Shown: positions 6,719 through 14,575, numbered from the stretch's first letter. The stretch is DNA of 17,887 nt from CAZXBB01 sp964638815 (GCA_964638815.1 CAZXBB010000116.1:1-17887); one strand, 5' to 3'. Program-made: numbers and translations. The notes: a model not told the origin generated them from the sequence alone.

Positions 6719-8194
6719 TCAGAGCGCGTCCTCCAGGCGGTCGCACAGCGTCTCCAGCACCCTGATCCTCGCAAACCGTTTGTCCTCGGCCTCGACGAGC
6801 GTCCAGGGTGCGATCTCGGTGCTCGTGCGATCGACCATGTCCGAGACCGCGCGCACGTACTCGTCCCACCGCTCGCGGTTGCGCCAGTCCTCGTCCGTCA
6901 GCTTGAAGCGCTTGTAGCCCGTCTCCCGGCGGGCCTCGTACCGGCGGAGCTGCTCCCGGCGGCTGATGGCCAGCCAGAACTTCACGACGACGATGCCGTG
7001 GCGGACCATCTCCGCCTCGAAGTCGTTGATCTCGCCGTACGCGCGCATCCAGTCGGCCGGCGCGGCGAAGCCTTCGACGCGCTCGACCAGCACACGTCCG
7101 TACCACGAACGGTCGAAGATCGTGAAGTGCCCGTGCCGCGGAACGTGACGCCAGAAACGCCACAGGTACGGACGCGCCCCTTCCTCATCGGTGGGGGATG
7201 CGCTGCGCACCACGCGGTATTGGCGGGCATCGAGCGCGGCGGTGACGCGGCGGATCGCGCCCCCCTTTCCGGCCGCATCGTTGCCCTCGAAGACCGCCAC
7301 GACCGCCCGATCACGGAACTTCCGGTCACGCGAGAGCGCGTTCAACCGGCCCTTGCGATCCTCGAGCCGCCGCGCGTAGTCCTTCTCGCCGAGCTCTTGC
7401 GTGAGATCGAGGCTGTTGATCACGTTGAGATCCGTGATCGCCGGCGCCGGCGGGGCGAGGCGGGACGTCGCTTCGTCCTCGGCGCGATCGAGGCGGTCTC
7501 GCAGCGCGGTCACGATCGTCGTGCCGACGGTGAGCTGGCGGTAACGCGCGTCGGCGCCCTCGACGACGATCCACGGCGCGTGGCCCTTGCTCGTCCGACG
7601 CAGCACGTGCTCGGAGGTGTCGCGGAACTCGTCGTAGCGTTTGAAGCGTCGCCAGTCGTCGTCGGTGACGCGCCACGCGGTGCGCGGGTTCTTCTCCAGG
7701 AAGTCGAGGCGTTTCTTCTGCGCCTTCTTCGAAAGGTGGAGCCAGAACTTGAGAATCAGCGCGCCCTCGTCGGCGAGCATGCGCTCGAAGCGGTTGATGT
7801 CGTCGATGCTCTGGTCGAGCTGTGCTTCGCCGGCCGCACCGAGCACCCGGTCGAGGATGGGCTTCGTGTACCACGATCCGACGAAGATGCCGATCTTCCC
7901 CTTCGGCGGAAGCGCGCGCCAGAAACGCCACATCGGCGGGAACCCCTGCTCCTCCGGCGTCGGCAGGTCCATGCCGTGCGTCTCGATCAGTCGTGGATCC
8001 ATCCACGCGTTCAGCCGGTTGAGCGTCTCGCCCTTGCCCGCCCCGTCCACTCCGCCGATCAGGATGATCACCGGGAACTGCGCGGATTCCTGCGCCTCGA
8101 ACTGGGCCGCGAGCAACGCCTCGCGCAGCGCCGGCCGCTCGCGCCGGTAGGTCTCCTTGTCGATCTCGTGTCCGAGCTCGGCGGATTCGAACAT
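6719..8194 (-). CDS. pap: Polyphosphate:AMP phosphotransferase (two-domain PPK2)
   Basis: 491 residues from ATG 8194, with GGGAG six bases upstream. Two tandem PPK2 domains are present. Domain 1 has Walker A GGVDGAGKGE (47-56) but a degenerate second motif FVGSWYTKP (104-112), where Asp-Arg is replaced. Domain 2 has Walker A EGNDAAGKGG (303-312) and an intact FDRSWYGRVLVERVEGF (360-376). Length and architecture match the PAP family (class II PPK2), which phosphorylates AMP to ADP with polyphosphate; in characterised members the C-terminal domain is the active one, in line with what is seen here. Together with the single-domain PPK2 at 4761-5675 it could take AMP to ADP to ATP at the expense of polyphosphate. 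Cytosolic. Confidence 0.95.
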   Translation of the reverse strand: MFESAELGHEIDKETYRRERPALREALLAAQFEAQESAQFPVIILIGGVDGAGKGETLNRLNAWMDPRLIETHGMDLPTPEEQGFPPMWRFWRALPPKGKIGIFVGSWYTKPILDRVLGAAGEAQLDQSIDDINRFERMLADEGALILKFWLHLSKKAQKKRLDFLEKNPRTAWRVTDDDWRRFKRYDEFRDTSEHVLRRTSKGHAPWIVVEGADARYRQLTVGTTIVTALRDRLDRAEDEATSRLAPPAPAITDLNVINSLDLTQELGEKDYARRLEDRKGRLNALSRDRKFRDRAVVAVFEGNDAAGKGGAIRRVTAALDARQYRVVRSASPTDEEGARPYLWRFWRHVPRHGHFTIFDRSWYGRVLVERVEGFAAPADWMRAYGEINDFEAEMVRHGIVVVKFWLAISRREQLRRYEARRETGYKRFKLTDEDWRNRERWDEYVRAVSDMVDRTSTEIAPWTLVEAEDKRFARIRVLETLCDRLEDAL

Positions 8195-8611
8195 GGGGGA
8201 CTCCCGGGGGATGCGGCATTCTGCCACATTCCGCGACCGACGGGTGCCGTCGCCGGGCGCGGAAGGCTGCGCCGGCGCCTCTTCCCCCTCTCCACTCCCT
8301 TTCCCTGCTTGACGGAGGTTCGCCGGCTCTTGATAGAATCTTTGTTCCGGTTCGCGGGCAACTTATGTAAGATTACGGTCGGTCCGGGAAGGCTCCGGAC
8401 CTCGCGATTCCCAACGGGAAGAGAGAGACGCGTCGGTCGGCGTGTCCGCTCTTCCGCCGTCCGGATGGCTCCGGACGCGAGGGTCGAACAGAAACAGCAC
8501 GCCCGGGCGACGCGAGCCGGATTCCGGCACCGCGGGTCGTCCGCGCGCCGAGCGAGAGAGGGCGGACGCTGACCGTCTCAGCGGCTGACGTTCACCGGGA
8601 CGGAGTTCAGT
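8195..8611. other. Intergenic region: promoter and long leader of the PEP-CTERM-like gene
   Basis: No gene is supported. The proximal half probably holds the promoter of the two-domain PPK2 gene, but no clear hexamers were seen on the minus strand. On the plus strand a promoter-like pair lies at 8309-8339. An unusually AT-rich stretch, ACTTATGTAAGATTAC at 8361-8376, follows. Two similar hairpins come next: 8381-8401 (7-bp stem GGTCCGG/CCGGACC) and 8458-8477 (CGTCCGG/CCGGACG). The leader would be about 265 bases long. Confidence 0.55.
8309..8339 (+). promoter_or_regulatory. Candidate sigma70-like promoter of the PEP-CTERM-like gene
   Basis: TTGACG at 8309-8314 and TAGAAT at 8334-8339 with a 19-base spacer, which is longer than optimal. 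The -10 element stands in a local AT-rich island in an otherwise GC-rich region. This is a pattern match only. Confidence 0.45.
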
Positions 8612-9217
8612 ATGAAGATCTCATCAACGCTCATCGGTCTCGCCGCGGCGGTGACGCTCGTCGCGTCCGCCTCGACGCACGCGGGCTTTCTTCTCGACAA
8701 CGGGACGGACGGCGCCAGCGACGGTTGGACCGTCAGCGGGGTGAGTCAGCCCTTCGGCGGCTTCACGCAGTTCACCTCGTTCGCCATCGGCGACGCCGCC
8801 GGCTGGAACATCTCGACGGTCGGAATCGACGGCTTCGCGAGCGATCCCTCCGGCGTCGGCCTCACGGCGACGCTGTTTCCCGACTCGGGCGGACGACCCG
8901 ACGAGGGCAATGCGCTCGCCAGCGCCGTGTTCTTCCTGACGAACGATCCGTTCAGCGGCCCGGCATGGCGTGACGAGGCCTACAACGTCTTCCTGCCGCA
9001 GGGCACGTACTGGGTCCGTGCCGAGGCCAACGGCCCCGACTTCAGCGCGACGTGGCGTGACGCCCTGATGGGCGGCCCGGCCTTCTCGCGCCGGAACTCG
9101 GACGGCGCGGAGTTCGCGCACGGCCCGCTCTCGCTTCGCATCAACGGCGTCGTGCCCGCCCCCGGGGCATTGGGCCTGATGCTGCTCGGCCTCGGCGGGC
9201 CGCGCCGGCGACGCTGA
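8612..9217 (+). CDS. Secreted protein with PEP-CTERM-like C-terminal sorting tail
   Basis: 201 residues, ATG 8612 with GGAG at 8602-8605. A signal peptide (about 1-24, MKISSTLIGLAAAVTLVASA...THA) is followed by a beta-rich domain with W, G and T residues and no motif I recognise (FLLDNGTDGASDGWTVSGVSQ, later GTYWVRAEANGP). The C-terminus VPAPGALGLMLLGLGGPRRRR matches the PEP-CTERM plan in the VPAPGA form common in planctomycetes: motif, hydrophobic stretch, arginine cluster. The hydrophobic stretch is short. Such tails are recognised by an exosortase, cleaved, and the protein passed on to the surface or matrix; no exosortase lies in this window. It is transcribed alone, ending at a strong terminator. 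The biological role of the mature domain is unknown. Confidence 0.82.
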   Translation: MKISSTLIGLAAAVTLVASASTHAGFLLDNGTDGASDGWTVSGVSQPFGGFTQFTSFAIGDAAGWNISTVGIDGFASDPSGVGLTATLFPDSGGRPDEGNALASAVFFLTNDPFSGPAWRDEAYNVFLPQGTYWVRAEANGPDFSATWRDALMGGPAFSRRNSDGAEFAHGPLSLRINGVVPAPGALGLMLLGLGGPRRRR

Positions 9218-9247
9218 GCCCGCACGGCCTGCGACCTGAATCACCTC

Positions 9248-9288
9248 GAGCCCGTCCCGCACCCGGGGCGGGCTCTTTCTTTTCTTTT
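9248..9288 (+). terminator. Intrinsic terminator after the PEP-CTERM-like gene
   Basis: Stem GAGCCCG (9248-9254) with CGGGCTC (9269-9275), extended inward by four pairs including one G-U, 6-base loop, followed by TTTCTTTTCTTTT (9276-9288) on the plus strand. It separates this gene from the rhomboid gene that starts at 9347. Confidence 0.9.
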
Positions 9289-9346
9289 GGCCGCGGAGAC
9301 CGCCCCCGCGGTGTCCCCGGCTCCGCGGCGCCCCAAGGATCACCGC

Positions 9347-10240
9347 ATGGATGCGCCGGGCGCCGACATCGTGATCTACCGCTCGCGCGCGGCGGCCAGG
9401 TGCCGCGAGCGCGCGCTGGTCCTGAAGGCGATGAACATCGACCACGTCGTCCGCGTGCACCGCGGCGAGTGGACACTGCTGGTCCCGGAGCCACTGGTCC
9501 CGGCGGCGCTCGGCCAGCTCGACCAGTACGCGCGGGAGAATCGCGGGTGGCCGCGACGTCATTCCCCGCTGCCGGTCCACCCGCTCGGCCTCACCGGCGT
9601 GATGGGGTGCGTGTTCATCCTGCTGGCCGTCGCGGCGGCGGACGGCAACGTGACGTTCGGCTACGACTGGTTCGGCGCCGGGCGCATCGACACCGACCTC
9701 GTCCGGCAGGGCGAGTGGTGGCGGACGGTCACGGCGCTCACGCTGCACGTCGATGTCGGCCACCTCGTCGGCAACCTGCTGCTTGGCTCGGTGTTCGGCC
9801 TGATCGCGGGGCGATTGCTGGGCGACGGACTCGCATGGCTCAGCATCCTCGCGTCGGGCGCCGTCGGCAACGCCGTCAGCGCGCTCGTGCAGCTTCCCGG
9901 GCACACGGCCGTCGGCGCATCGACGGCGGTGTTCGCCACGCTCGGGCTCATCGCCGCGTACGTGTGGCGACGACGCGGCGACGCGCCCACCCGGTGGTCG
10001 ATGCGCTGGGCGCCGCTGGTCGTCGCGGCAGTGCTCCTTGCCTGGACGGGCTCGGGGAACGAGCGCACGGACGTAGTCGCGCACCTCGCCGGCTTCCTCG
10101 CCGGCATCGCGTTCGGCGCGTACTACGGGAGCTTCGCGCCCGGCATCATGCTCGGCGCGCGCATGCAGTGGCTGCTGGGGCTGACCGCGGTGGCGGCGGT
10201 CGCCGTGTCGTGGGCGATCGCGGTTGGGGCGCACGGGTAG
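9347..10240 (+). CDS. Rhomboid-family intramembrane serine protease with N-terminal cytoplasmic domain
   Basis: 297 residues from ATG 9347, preceded by AAGGA at 9335-9339; the frame opens at TTG 9287 inside the terminator T-tract, so the longer start is unlikely. Residues 7-66 form a soluble domain (DIVIYRSRAAARCRERALVLKAMNI... EWTLLVPEPLVPAALGQLDQY) resembling the DUF2007-like domain found before some bacterial rhomboids. The membrane part begins near residue 78 with about six or seven segments. Rhomboid hallmarks are H134-x4-H139-x3-N143 (LHVDVGHLVGNLL), catalytic Ser192 in VGAST (GxS) and His246 in VVAHLAGFLAG. The protein should therefore be an active intramembrane protease. Its substrate is unknown. 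The gene follows the PEP-CTERM-like gene on the same strand but across a terminator, so linkage is positional only. Confidence 0.92.
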   Translation: MDAPGADIVIYRSRAAARCRERALVLKAMNIDHVVRVHRGEWTLLVPEPLVPAALGQLDQYARENRGWPRRHSPLPVHPLGLTGVMGCVFILLAVAAADGNVTFGYDWFGAGRIDTDLVRQGEWWRTVTALTLHVDVGHLVGNLLLGSVFGLIAGRLLGDGLAWLSILASGAVGNAVSALVQLPGHTAVGASTAVFATLGLIAAYVWRRRGDAPTRWSMRWAPLVVAAVLLAWTGSGNERTDVVAHLAGFLAGIAFGAYYGSFAPGIMLGARMQWLLGLTAVAAVAVSWAIAVGAHG

Positions 10241-10266
10241 CAGGTCGTGAGCCTGCGCGGCGGAAT

Positions 10267-10390
10267 GGGGAACCGGGAACGGGGAATCGGGAACCTCGGA
10301 ATGGTCAATTGAACAACGGGAAACGGGAAACGGGAAACGCCAGACGCCAGGCGCCGGACACCGGACACCAGACGCCGGACGCCGGACACT
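10267..10390. repeat. Intergenic arrays: G-run pentad region and GCCGGACAC-type units
   Basis: Between the convergent rhomboid and LVIVD genes. G runs at 10267-10270, 10275-10277, 10281-10284 and 10289-10291 with 3-4-base loops (AACC, AAC, AATC) fit a quadruplex pattern on the plus strand. Three GGGAAAC heptamers follow at 10318-10338, then a degenerate array of CGCCGGACAC/CGCCAGA units to about 10390. No terminator with a T-tract was found here for either gene. Confidence 0.75.
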
Positions 10391-10411
10391 TGCGGCTTGA
10401 ATAAACCGGTC

Positions 10412-11539
10412 CTACGGGCACGGTCCCCACGCCGACAGCAGCGCGAGCAGGTCGCCGATGTCGACGAAGCCGCTGCCGTCGAGATCCTCCGGCCCGCCCG
10501 GGTCGCCCCACGCCGAGAGGACGGCGAGGATGTCCCCGATGTCCACCGCGCCCGACCCGTCGAGGTCCTCGGGGCAGTCCACGCGGCACGACGACATGTC
10601 GACGACCTGGAGACCGGCGAGACCGTCGGCGATGTACGCCACGTCACCCGACACGGCGACGAAGTTCGCGGCGCCCGGCGTGTCGTAATGGCCGAACAGC
10701 ACGGGGTTGCCGGGGTCGGTCACGTCAATCATCTGCAGACCGCTCAGGCGATCGGCGACGCAGGCGATGTTGCCCGCGAGCGCGACGTCGTAGGCGAGAT
10801 CGGGCGTGTCGTAGGCGCCGAGCAGTGCGGGCTTCGCGGGATCCGTCACATCGAGCACGAGGAGACCCGCCTGGCGATTCGCCACGTAGGCCACGGTGCC
10901 CGAAACGGCGACGCCGGACGCCGTGCCCGGAGTGTCGTAGAACCCGAGGAGCGCGGGCGCCGTGGGGTCCGACACGTCGATGATCTGGAGGCCGATGAAG
11001 TCCGCGACGTACGCGATCGTCCCGGCCACATCGATGCCCAGCGCCGCGCCCGGCGTGTCGTACGCGCCGAGGAACCCGGGATTCACGGGGTCGGAAACGT
11101 CCAGTATCTGGAGACCCGGTCCCAGGTTGGCGACGTACGCGACGCCGTCCCGGACGACGATCCCGACCGCGGAATCCGGCGTGTCGTACACGCCGAGGAA
11201 CGCAGGATGCGCCGGGTCCGTCACGTCGAGCGTCAGGACACCGCCGCCGAAGTCGGCGACGTACGCGATCGTGCCGGACACGGCGACGGCGGTGGCCACG
11301 CCGGGCGTGTCGTACACGCCGAGCAGCACGGGATTCGCGACATCCGAGACGTCGATCACCTGGAGACCGAAGTTCGCGTCGGCGACATAGGCCACGTTCC
11401 CGGCGACGCAGACGCCCGTCGCGTCGCCCGGCGTGTCGAAGCTGCCGACGGTCGCAGGAATGCACTGGCCGGCAGCGGCGCCGGCAAGCGTGCTCGCGAA
11501 CACCGCGGCCGTGACAAACATCGACGAGGAGTTGCCCAT
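10412..11539 (-). CDS. Secreted LVIVD-repeat beta-propeller with dockerin-like C-terminus
   Basis: 375 residues from ATG 11539, chosen over ATG 11551 because GGAG then lies six bases upstream. A signal peptide (about 1-24, SMFVTAAVFASTLAGAAAG) is followed by seven repeats of about 42 residues, each with the pattern NPVLLGVYDTPG.A..VAVSGTIAYVAD...GLQVIDVSDP (LVIVD repeat family). Seven copies fit a single seven-bladed propeller. The tail has two dockerin/EF-hand-like units, DLDGSGAVDIGDILAVLSAWG and DLDGSGFVDIGDLLALLSAWG, followed by CP. LVIVD proteins are extracellular or surface proteins of unknown ligand; no enzyme motif is seen. The repeats are also visible at DNA level (about 126-129-base period), which suggests expansion by duplication. 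It is the only gene between the rhomboid gene and the Met/Thr operon. Confidence 0.9.
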   Translation of the reverse strand: MGNSSSMFVTAAVFASTLAGAAAGQCIPATVGSFDTPGDATGVCVAGNVAYVADANFGLQVIDVSDVANPVLLGVYDTPGVATAVAVSGTIAYVADFGGGVLTLDVTDPAHPAFLGVYDTPDSAVGIVVRDGVAYVANLGPGLQILDVSDPVNPGFLGAYDTPGAALGIDVAGTIAYVADFIGLQIIDVSDPTAPALLGFYDTPGTASGVAVSGTVAYVANRQAGLLVLDVTDPAKPALLGAYDTPDLAYDVALAGNIACVADRLSGLQMIDVTDPGNPVLFGHYDTPGAANFVAVSGDVAYIADGLAGLQVVDMSSCRVDCPEDLDGSGAVDIGDILAVLSAWGDPGGPEDLDGSGFVDIGDLLALLSAWGPCP

Positions 11540-11603
11540 CCCCCGCTCCATTCATGAAAGGACGTGACGGTTCTGCTCAAAGCTACCACGGGGCGGGGCG
11601 CAT

Positions 11604-13361
11604 TCAAGACATGGAAAGGGAGAATGGGCCGTCCGCGGTCAGCCCAGATTGACAGGGCGGCGCCGCGACGCCCGCATCGGTGTCGATCGCCCGCGCCAGC
11701 TCCAGCAGGTCGCCGATGACCGCTTCGGCGGTCGGCCACCGCCCCGCGCCCCGCCCGCGCAGCACGGTCGGAGGCCCGTGACGCCACTCGATGACGAGAC
11801 CGTTCTCCTCGCCGCGAACCTCGAAGAGCGGGTCGGGCGGCGCGACCCACTCGATCGAGACGGAGCAGGACCCGTCGCGGTCGAGCCGCGCGACCTGCCT
11901 GAGCGCGCCGGGCCCGCGTCGCGTCCGCCCGCGGGTCGTGGCGGCGCGGATCGACGCGCCCCGCCCGGCGTCCTCGGCCGCCGCCGTCGGGACGCGACCG
12001 CACCGCTCCGCGATGATGCGGAGCTTGTCGAGCGCGTCGAGGCCGGCGAGATCCCGGCCCGGATCGGCTTCCGCGAAACCCAGACGCTGCGCCTCGCCCA
12101 CGGCGACGCTGAACTCCGCGCCCTCGGCCATCCGCTCAAGCACGTAGTTGCTCGTGCCGTTGAGGACGCCGCGCACGCCGGCGACGGCGGCCGGGTCGCA
12201 GCCCACGCGCTCGAGGACCGGAAGGCTCCCCCCCACCGCGGCCGAGTCCGCCAGACGCAGACCCCTTCGCGCGGCAAGCGCGCGCAGCGCACCGCCCCGC
12301 GCCGCCAGGAGGGTCTTGTTGGCGGTCACGACGTGCGCGCCCGCCGCCAGGGCCGCACGCACGCACGCTTCCGCGTCATCGACCCCGCCGATCGTCTCGA
12401 CGACGACCGCAGCGCCCGCGCCGGCCAGCGCCAGGGCGTCGGTCGTGACGCTCACGCCCCTCTCCGCCAGGGGCAACGCGGAGGAGACCCGGCGCACCGC
12501 CACGCCGACGACCGTGAAGATCTCCGGAAGCTGCCCGAGCAGCTCGAGCACACCGCCGCCGACCGTTCCGGCGCCGAGGAGCGCGACGGGAATCGGCGCG
12601 GGCGCGTCGCGGCGGTCGTCGAACCGGGTGCTCGCCGCCCCGACGCGGGTCGGCCGCGAGCCGTTGAATCGTCCCAGCTCGAAGCGAAGACCGTGCGCGC
12701 GGGCGAACCGGATCGCCTTGTGCTGGACGATCGATCCGTCAGTCGCCAGCGCGTCTTCGTACGTCATCGTCGCGAACCGGCGCGGCGCCGGACCGGGGCG
12801 GGCGGGATCGCGTTCGTACAGCCCGTCCACGTCCTTGACGAGACGGCAGCGGTCCGCGCGAAGCTCGTGCGCGACGAACAGGGCCGACAGGTCCGAGCCG
12901 CCGCGCCCGAGCGTGACCGTTCGTCCTTCGCGGTCGATGGCGACGAACCCCGGGATCACGACGATGCCCGAGCGATTCAGCGCCCGCCGGATCACGCCGG
13001 CCGCGAGCGCGCGCGGCGCGGCGTCGAGCGCCGGCCCCTCGGCCACGAGGCCGATCGCACCGGGTGTGAGGCACTCCGCGACCAGGCCGGCGCGGTCGAG
13101 GTGCAGGCCCAGCCGCGTCGCGCTCTCCCGCTCGCCCGTCGCGATCATCGCGGCCACGGCGTGCGGCGAGGGACGCTCGCAGAGCCGCTCGCACCGGGCG
13201 AGCAGCTCGTTCGTCCGCCCGGCGAGCGCCGACACGACCGCGACGACTCGCCAACCCTCGCGCCGCCACCGGTAGATCTCGTGCACCGCCAGCCGCATAC
13301 GCGTCTCGTCGAGCAGGACCGATCCGCCGAGCTTCAGAACGATCAGAGGCTCGCGTGACAT
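11604..13361 (-). CDS. thrA: Fused aspartate kinase-homoserine dehydrogenase lacking ACT domains
   Basis: 585 residues from ATG 13361, with AAGGAGGTG six bases upstream. The kinase half (about 5-235) has VLKLGGS (8-14), VSALAGRTNELL (43-54), ATGERE (74-79), TLGRGGSDLSA (150-160) and KDVDGLYERDP (176-186). The dehydrogenase half (from about 257) has the NAD(P) motif LLGAGTVGGG (261-270), TANK (346-349), SAAVGGSLPVLERV, GVLNGTSNYVLERM (398-411) and the catalytic DP..DLAGLDALDK (433-446). ThrA/MetL-type enzymes carry about 150 residues of ACT regulatory sequence between the halves; here only about 20 residues separate them and no ACT fold follows. The protein would catalyse two steps from aspartate to homoserine, probably without Lys/Thr feedback. 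It overlaps the upstream PLP-enzyme gene by 19 bases, so it shares the SAM-riboswitch-like leader. Confidence 0.92.
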   Translation of the reverse strand: MSREPLIVLKLGGSVLLDETRMRLAVHEIYRWRREGWRVVAVVSALAGRTNELLARCERLCERPSPHAVAAMIATGERESATRLGLHLDRAGLVAECLTPGAIGLVAEGPALDAAPRALAAGVIRRALNRSGIVVIPGFVAIDREGRTVTLGRGGSDLSALFVAHELRADRCRLVKDVDGLYERDPARPGPAPRRFATMTYEDALATDGSIVQHKAIRFARAHGLRFELGRFNGSRPTRVGAASTRFDDRRDAPAPIPVALLGAGTVGGGVLELLGQLPEIFTVVGVAVRRVSSALPLAERGVSVTTDALALAGAGAAVVVETIGGVDDAEACVRAALAAGAHVVTANKTLLAARGGALRALAARRGLRLADSAAVGGSLPVLERVGCDPAAVAGVRGVLNGTSNYVLERMAEGAEFSVAVGEAQRLGFAEADPGRDLAGLDALDKLRIIAERCGRVPTAAAEDAGRGASIRAATTRGRTRRGPGALRQVARLDRDGSCSVSIEWVAPPDPLFEVRGEENGLVIEWRHGPPTVLRGRGAGRWPTAEAVIGDLLELARAIDTDAGVAAPPCQSGLTADGPFSLSMS

Positions 13362-14575
13362 CCGCGCACCTCCTTCGCCTGGGCGGCGACGTTCGTCCGG
13401 GCGGCGACGGACGCGCCCTCGATGGCGCGCTCCAGATCCCGGGTGATGGCGTCGACCGGCTCGAGCCCGACCGAGAGACGCAGCAGTCCGTCCGTGACAC
13501 CCGCCTCGAGACGCTGTGCGCGGGGAACGTCGGCGTGCGTCATCGTGGCCGGGTGCGTGATGAGTGACTGCACGGATCCGACGTGCTCGACGAGCGTGCA
13601 CAGCCGGCACGCCTCGACGAACGCCCGCGCCCGCTCGACTCCGCCGCGGACCTCGAACGAGACGACCGCCCCGTGTCCGCCGCGGTGCTGGGCCGCCGCG
13701 ATTTCCCGCGCCGCCCCGGTCGCGAGCGACGGGTGGTGCACCGCGACGACCTCCGGGCGCGCCGCCAGCCAGCGCGCGACGATCTGAGCCGAATGCGACT
13801 GCGCGCGGATGCGCAGCGGAAGGGTCCGGAGACCGTTGAGCGTCAGCCACGCGTTGAGCGGCGACTGGATCGCGCCCGTGCACTTGCGAATGAACCGGAT
13901 GCGCTCGTCGAGCGTCCCGTCCCGCGTGACCAGCGACCCGCCCAGCGCGACCGAGTGTCCCTCGATGAACTTGGTCGTGGAATAGACGGAGACGTCGGCG
14001 CCGAGGTCGAGCGGCCGCTGGAACACGGGCGTCAGGAACGTGTTGTCGACGGCGAGGATCGCTCCCGCCTCGTGCGCGGCGCCCGCGACGGCGCGGATGT
14101 CCATGATCTCGAGCGCGGGGTTGGCGGGCGTCTCGACGAACACGAGACGCGTGCTCTCCCGGATCGCCGCGCGGACGGCGCCGGCGTCGGTCGCGTCCAC
14201 GAACGTCGTCGCCACGCCGAGGCCGGGGAGAAGCTGCCGCAGACAGCGCGTCGTGCCGCCGTAGACCGACCGTCCGCAGACGACGTGATCGCCGGCACGC
14301 AGCACGGCGAGGAACAGCGCGCACTCCGCCGCGAGGCCGGTGCCGAAGCACGAGGCCGGCAGGGCGCCCTCCAGATCACCGAGCGCCGTCTCCAGGGCGG
14401 CCACGGTCGGGTTGGAGACGCGCGAGTACTGGTGAGGCGGGTCGCTGCCGACGCGATCCCGGCAGAACGTGGTGGTCTGCGCGATCGGGCAGACGAGGGG
14501 ATCGCCGTCGCCGGTCCCCTGCCCGGCCCGGAGGCAGATCGTTTCGCAATCGACGAGGGTGGCGTGATGACTCAT
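13343..14575 (-). CDS. Cys/Met-metabolism PLP enzyme (cystathionine gamma-synthase / O-acylhomoserine sulfhydrylase type)
   Basis: 410 residues from ATG 14575; the frame also has GTG 14590, but ATG 14575 follows a GAGG-containing hairpin directly. Family motifs: YSRVSNPTVAALE (50-62), substrate/PLP-phosphate region SVYGGTTR (103-110), FVETPANP (146-153), AVDNTFLTPVFQRPLDLGAD (175-194) and the PLP-lysine motif SVYSTTKFIEGHS (196-208) with Lys202, then SLITHPATMTHADVP (337-351). The residue after GHS is Val where family members usually have Asp, and the segment GTGLAA (78-83) replaces the common SGMAA. The reaction (cystathionine gamma-synthase, sulfhydrylase or lyase) cannot be fixed by eye. 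Co-transcription with aspartate kinase-homoserine dehydrogenase and a SAM-type leader argue for methionine biosynthesis from activated homoserine. Confidence 0.9.
   Translation of the reverse strand: MSHHATLVDCETICLRAGQGTGDGDPLVCPIAQTTTFCRDRVGSDPPHQYSRVSNPTVAALETALGDLEGALPASCFGTGLAAECALFLAVLRAGDHVVCGRSVYGGTTRCLRQLLPGLGVATTFVDATDAGAVRAAIRESTRLVFVETPANPALEIMDIRAVAGAAHEAGAILAVDNTFLTPVFQRPLDLGADVSVYSTTKFIEGHSVALGGSLVTRDGTLDERIRFIRKCTGAIQSPLNAWLTLNGLRTLPLRIRAQSHSAQIVARWLAARPEVVAVHHPSLATGAAREIAAAQHRGGHGAVVSFEVRGGVERARAFVEACRLCTLVEHVGSVQSLITHPATMTHADVPRAQRLEAGVTDGLLRLSVGLEPVDAITRDLERAIEGASVAARTNVAAQAKEVRGCHASL

Noticed and set aside
6998..8572. 524-residue plus-strand frame opposite the two-domain PPK2
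   Set aside because: Mirror of conserved PPK2 codons; no signature of its own.
8624..10234. 536-residue minus-strand frame opposite the PEP-CTERM-like and rhomboid genes
   Set aside because: Spans two well-supported plus-strand genes and the strong terminator between them; no recognisable domain.
11649..13358. 569-residue plus-strand frame opposite the aspartate kinase-homoserine dehydrogenase gene
   Set aside because: Antisense shadow of a gene with complete catalytic motifs; composition is the Arg/Asp/Ala-rich type expected from reverse-strand GC-rich codons.
13362..14351. N-terminal extension of the aspartate kinase-homoserine dehydrogenase frame to 915 residues
   Set aside because: The extension is an out-of-frame reading of the upstream PLP-enzyme gene; ATG 13361 has a strong Shine-Dalgarno sequence and begins with the kinase motif.
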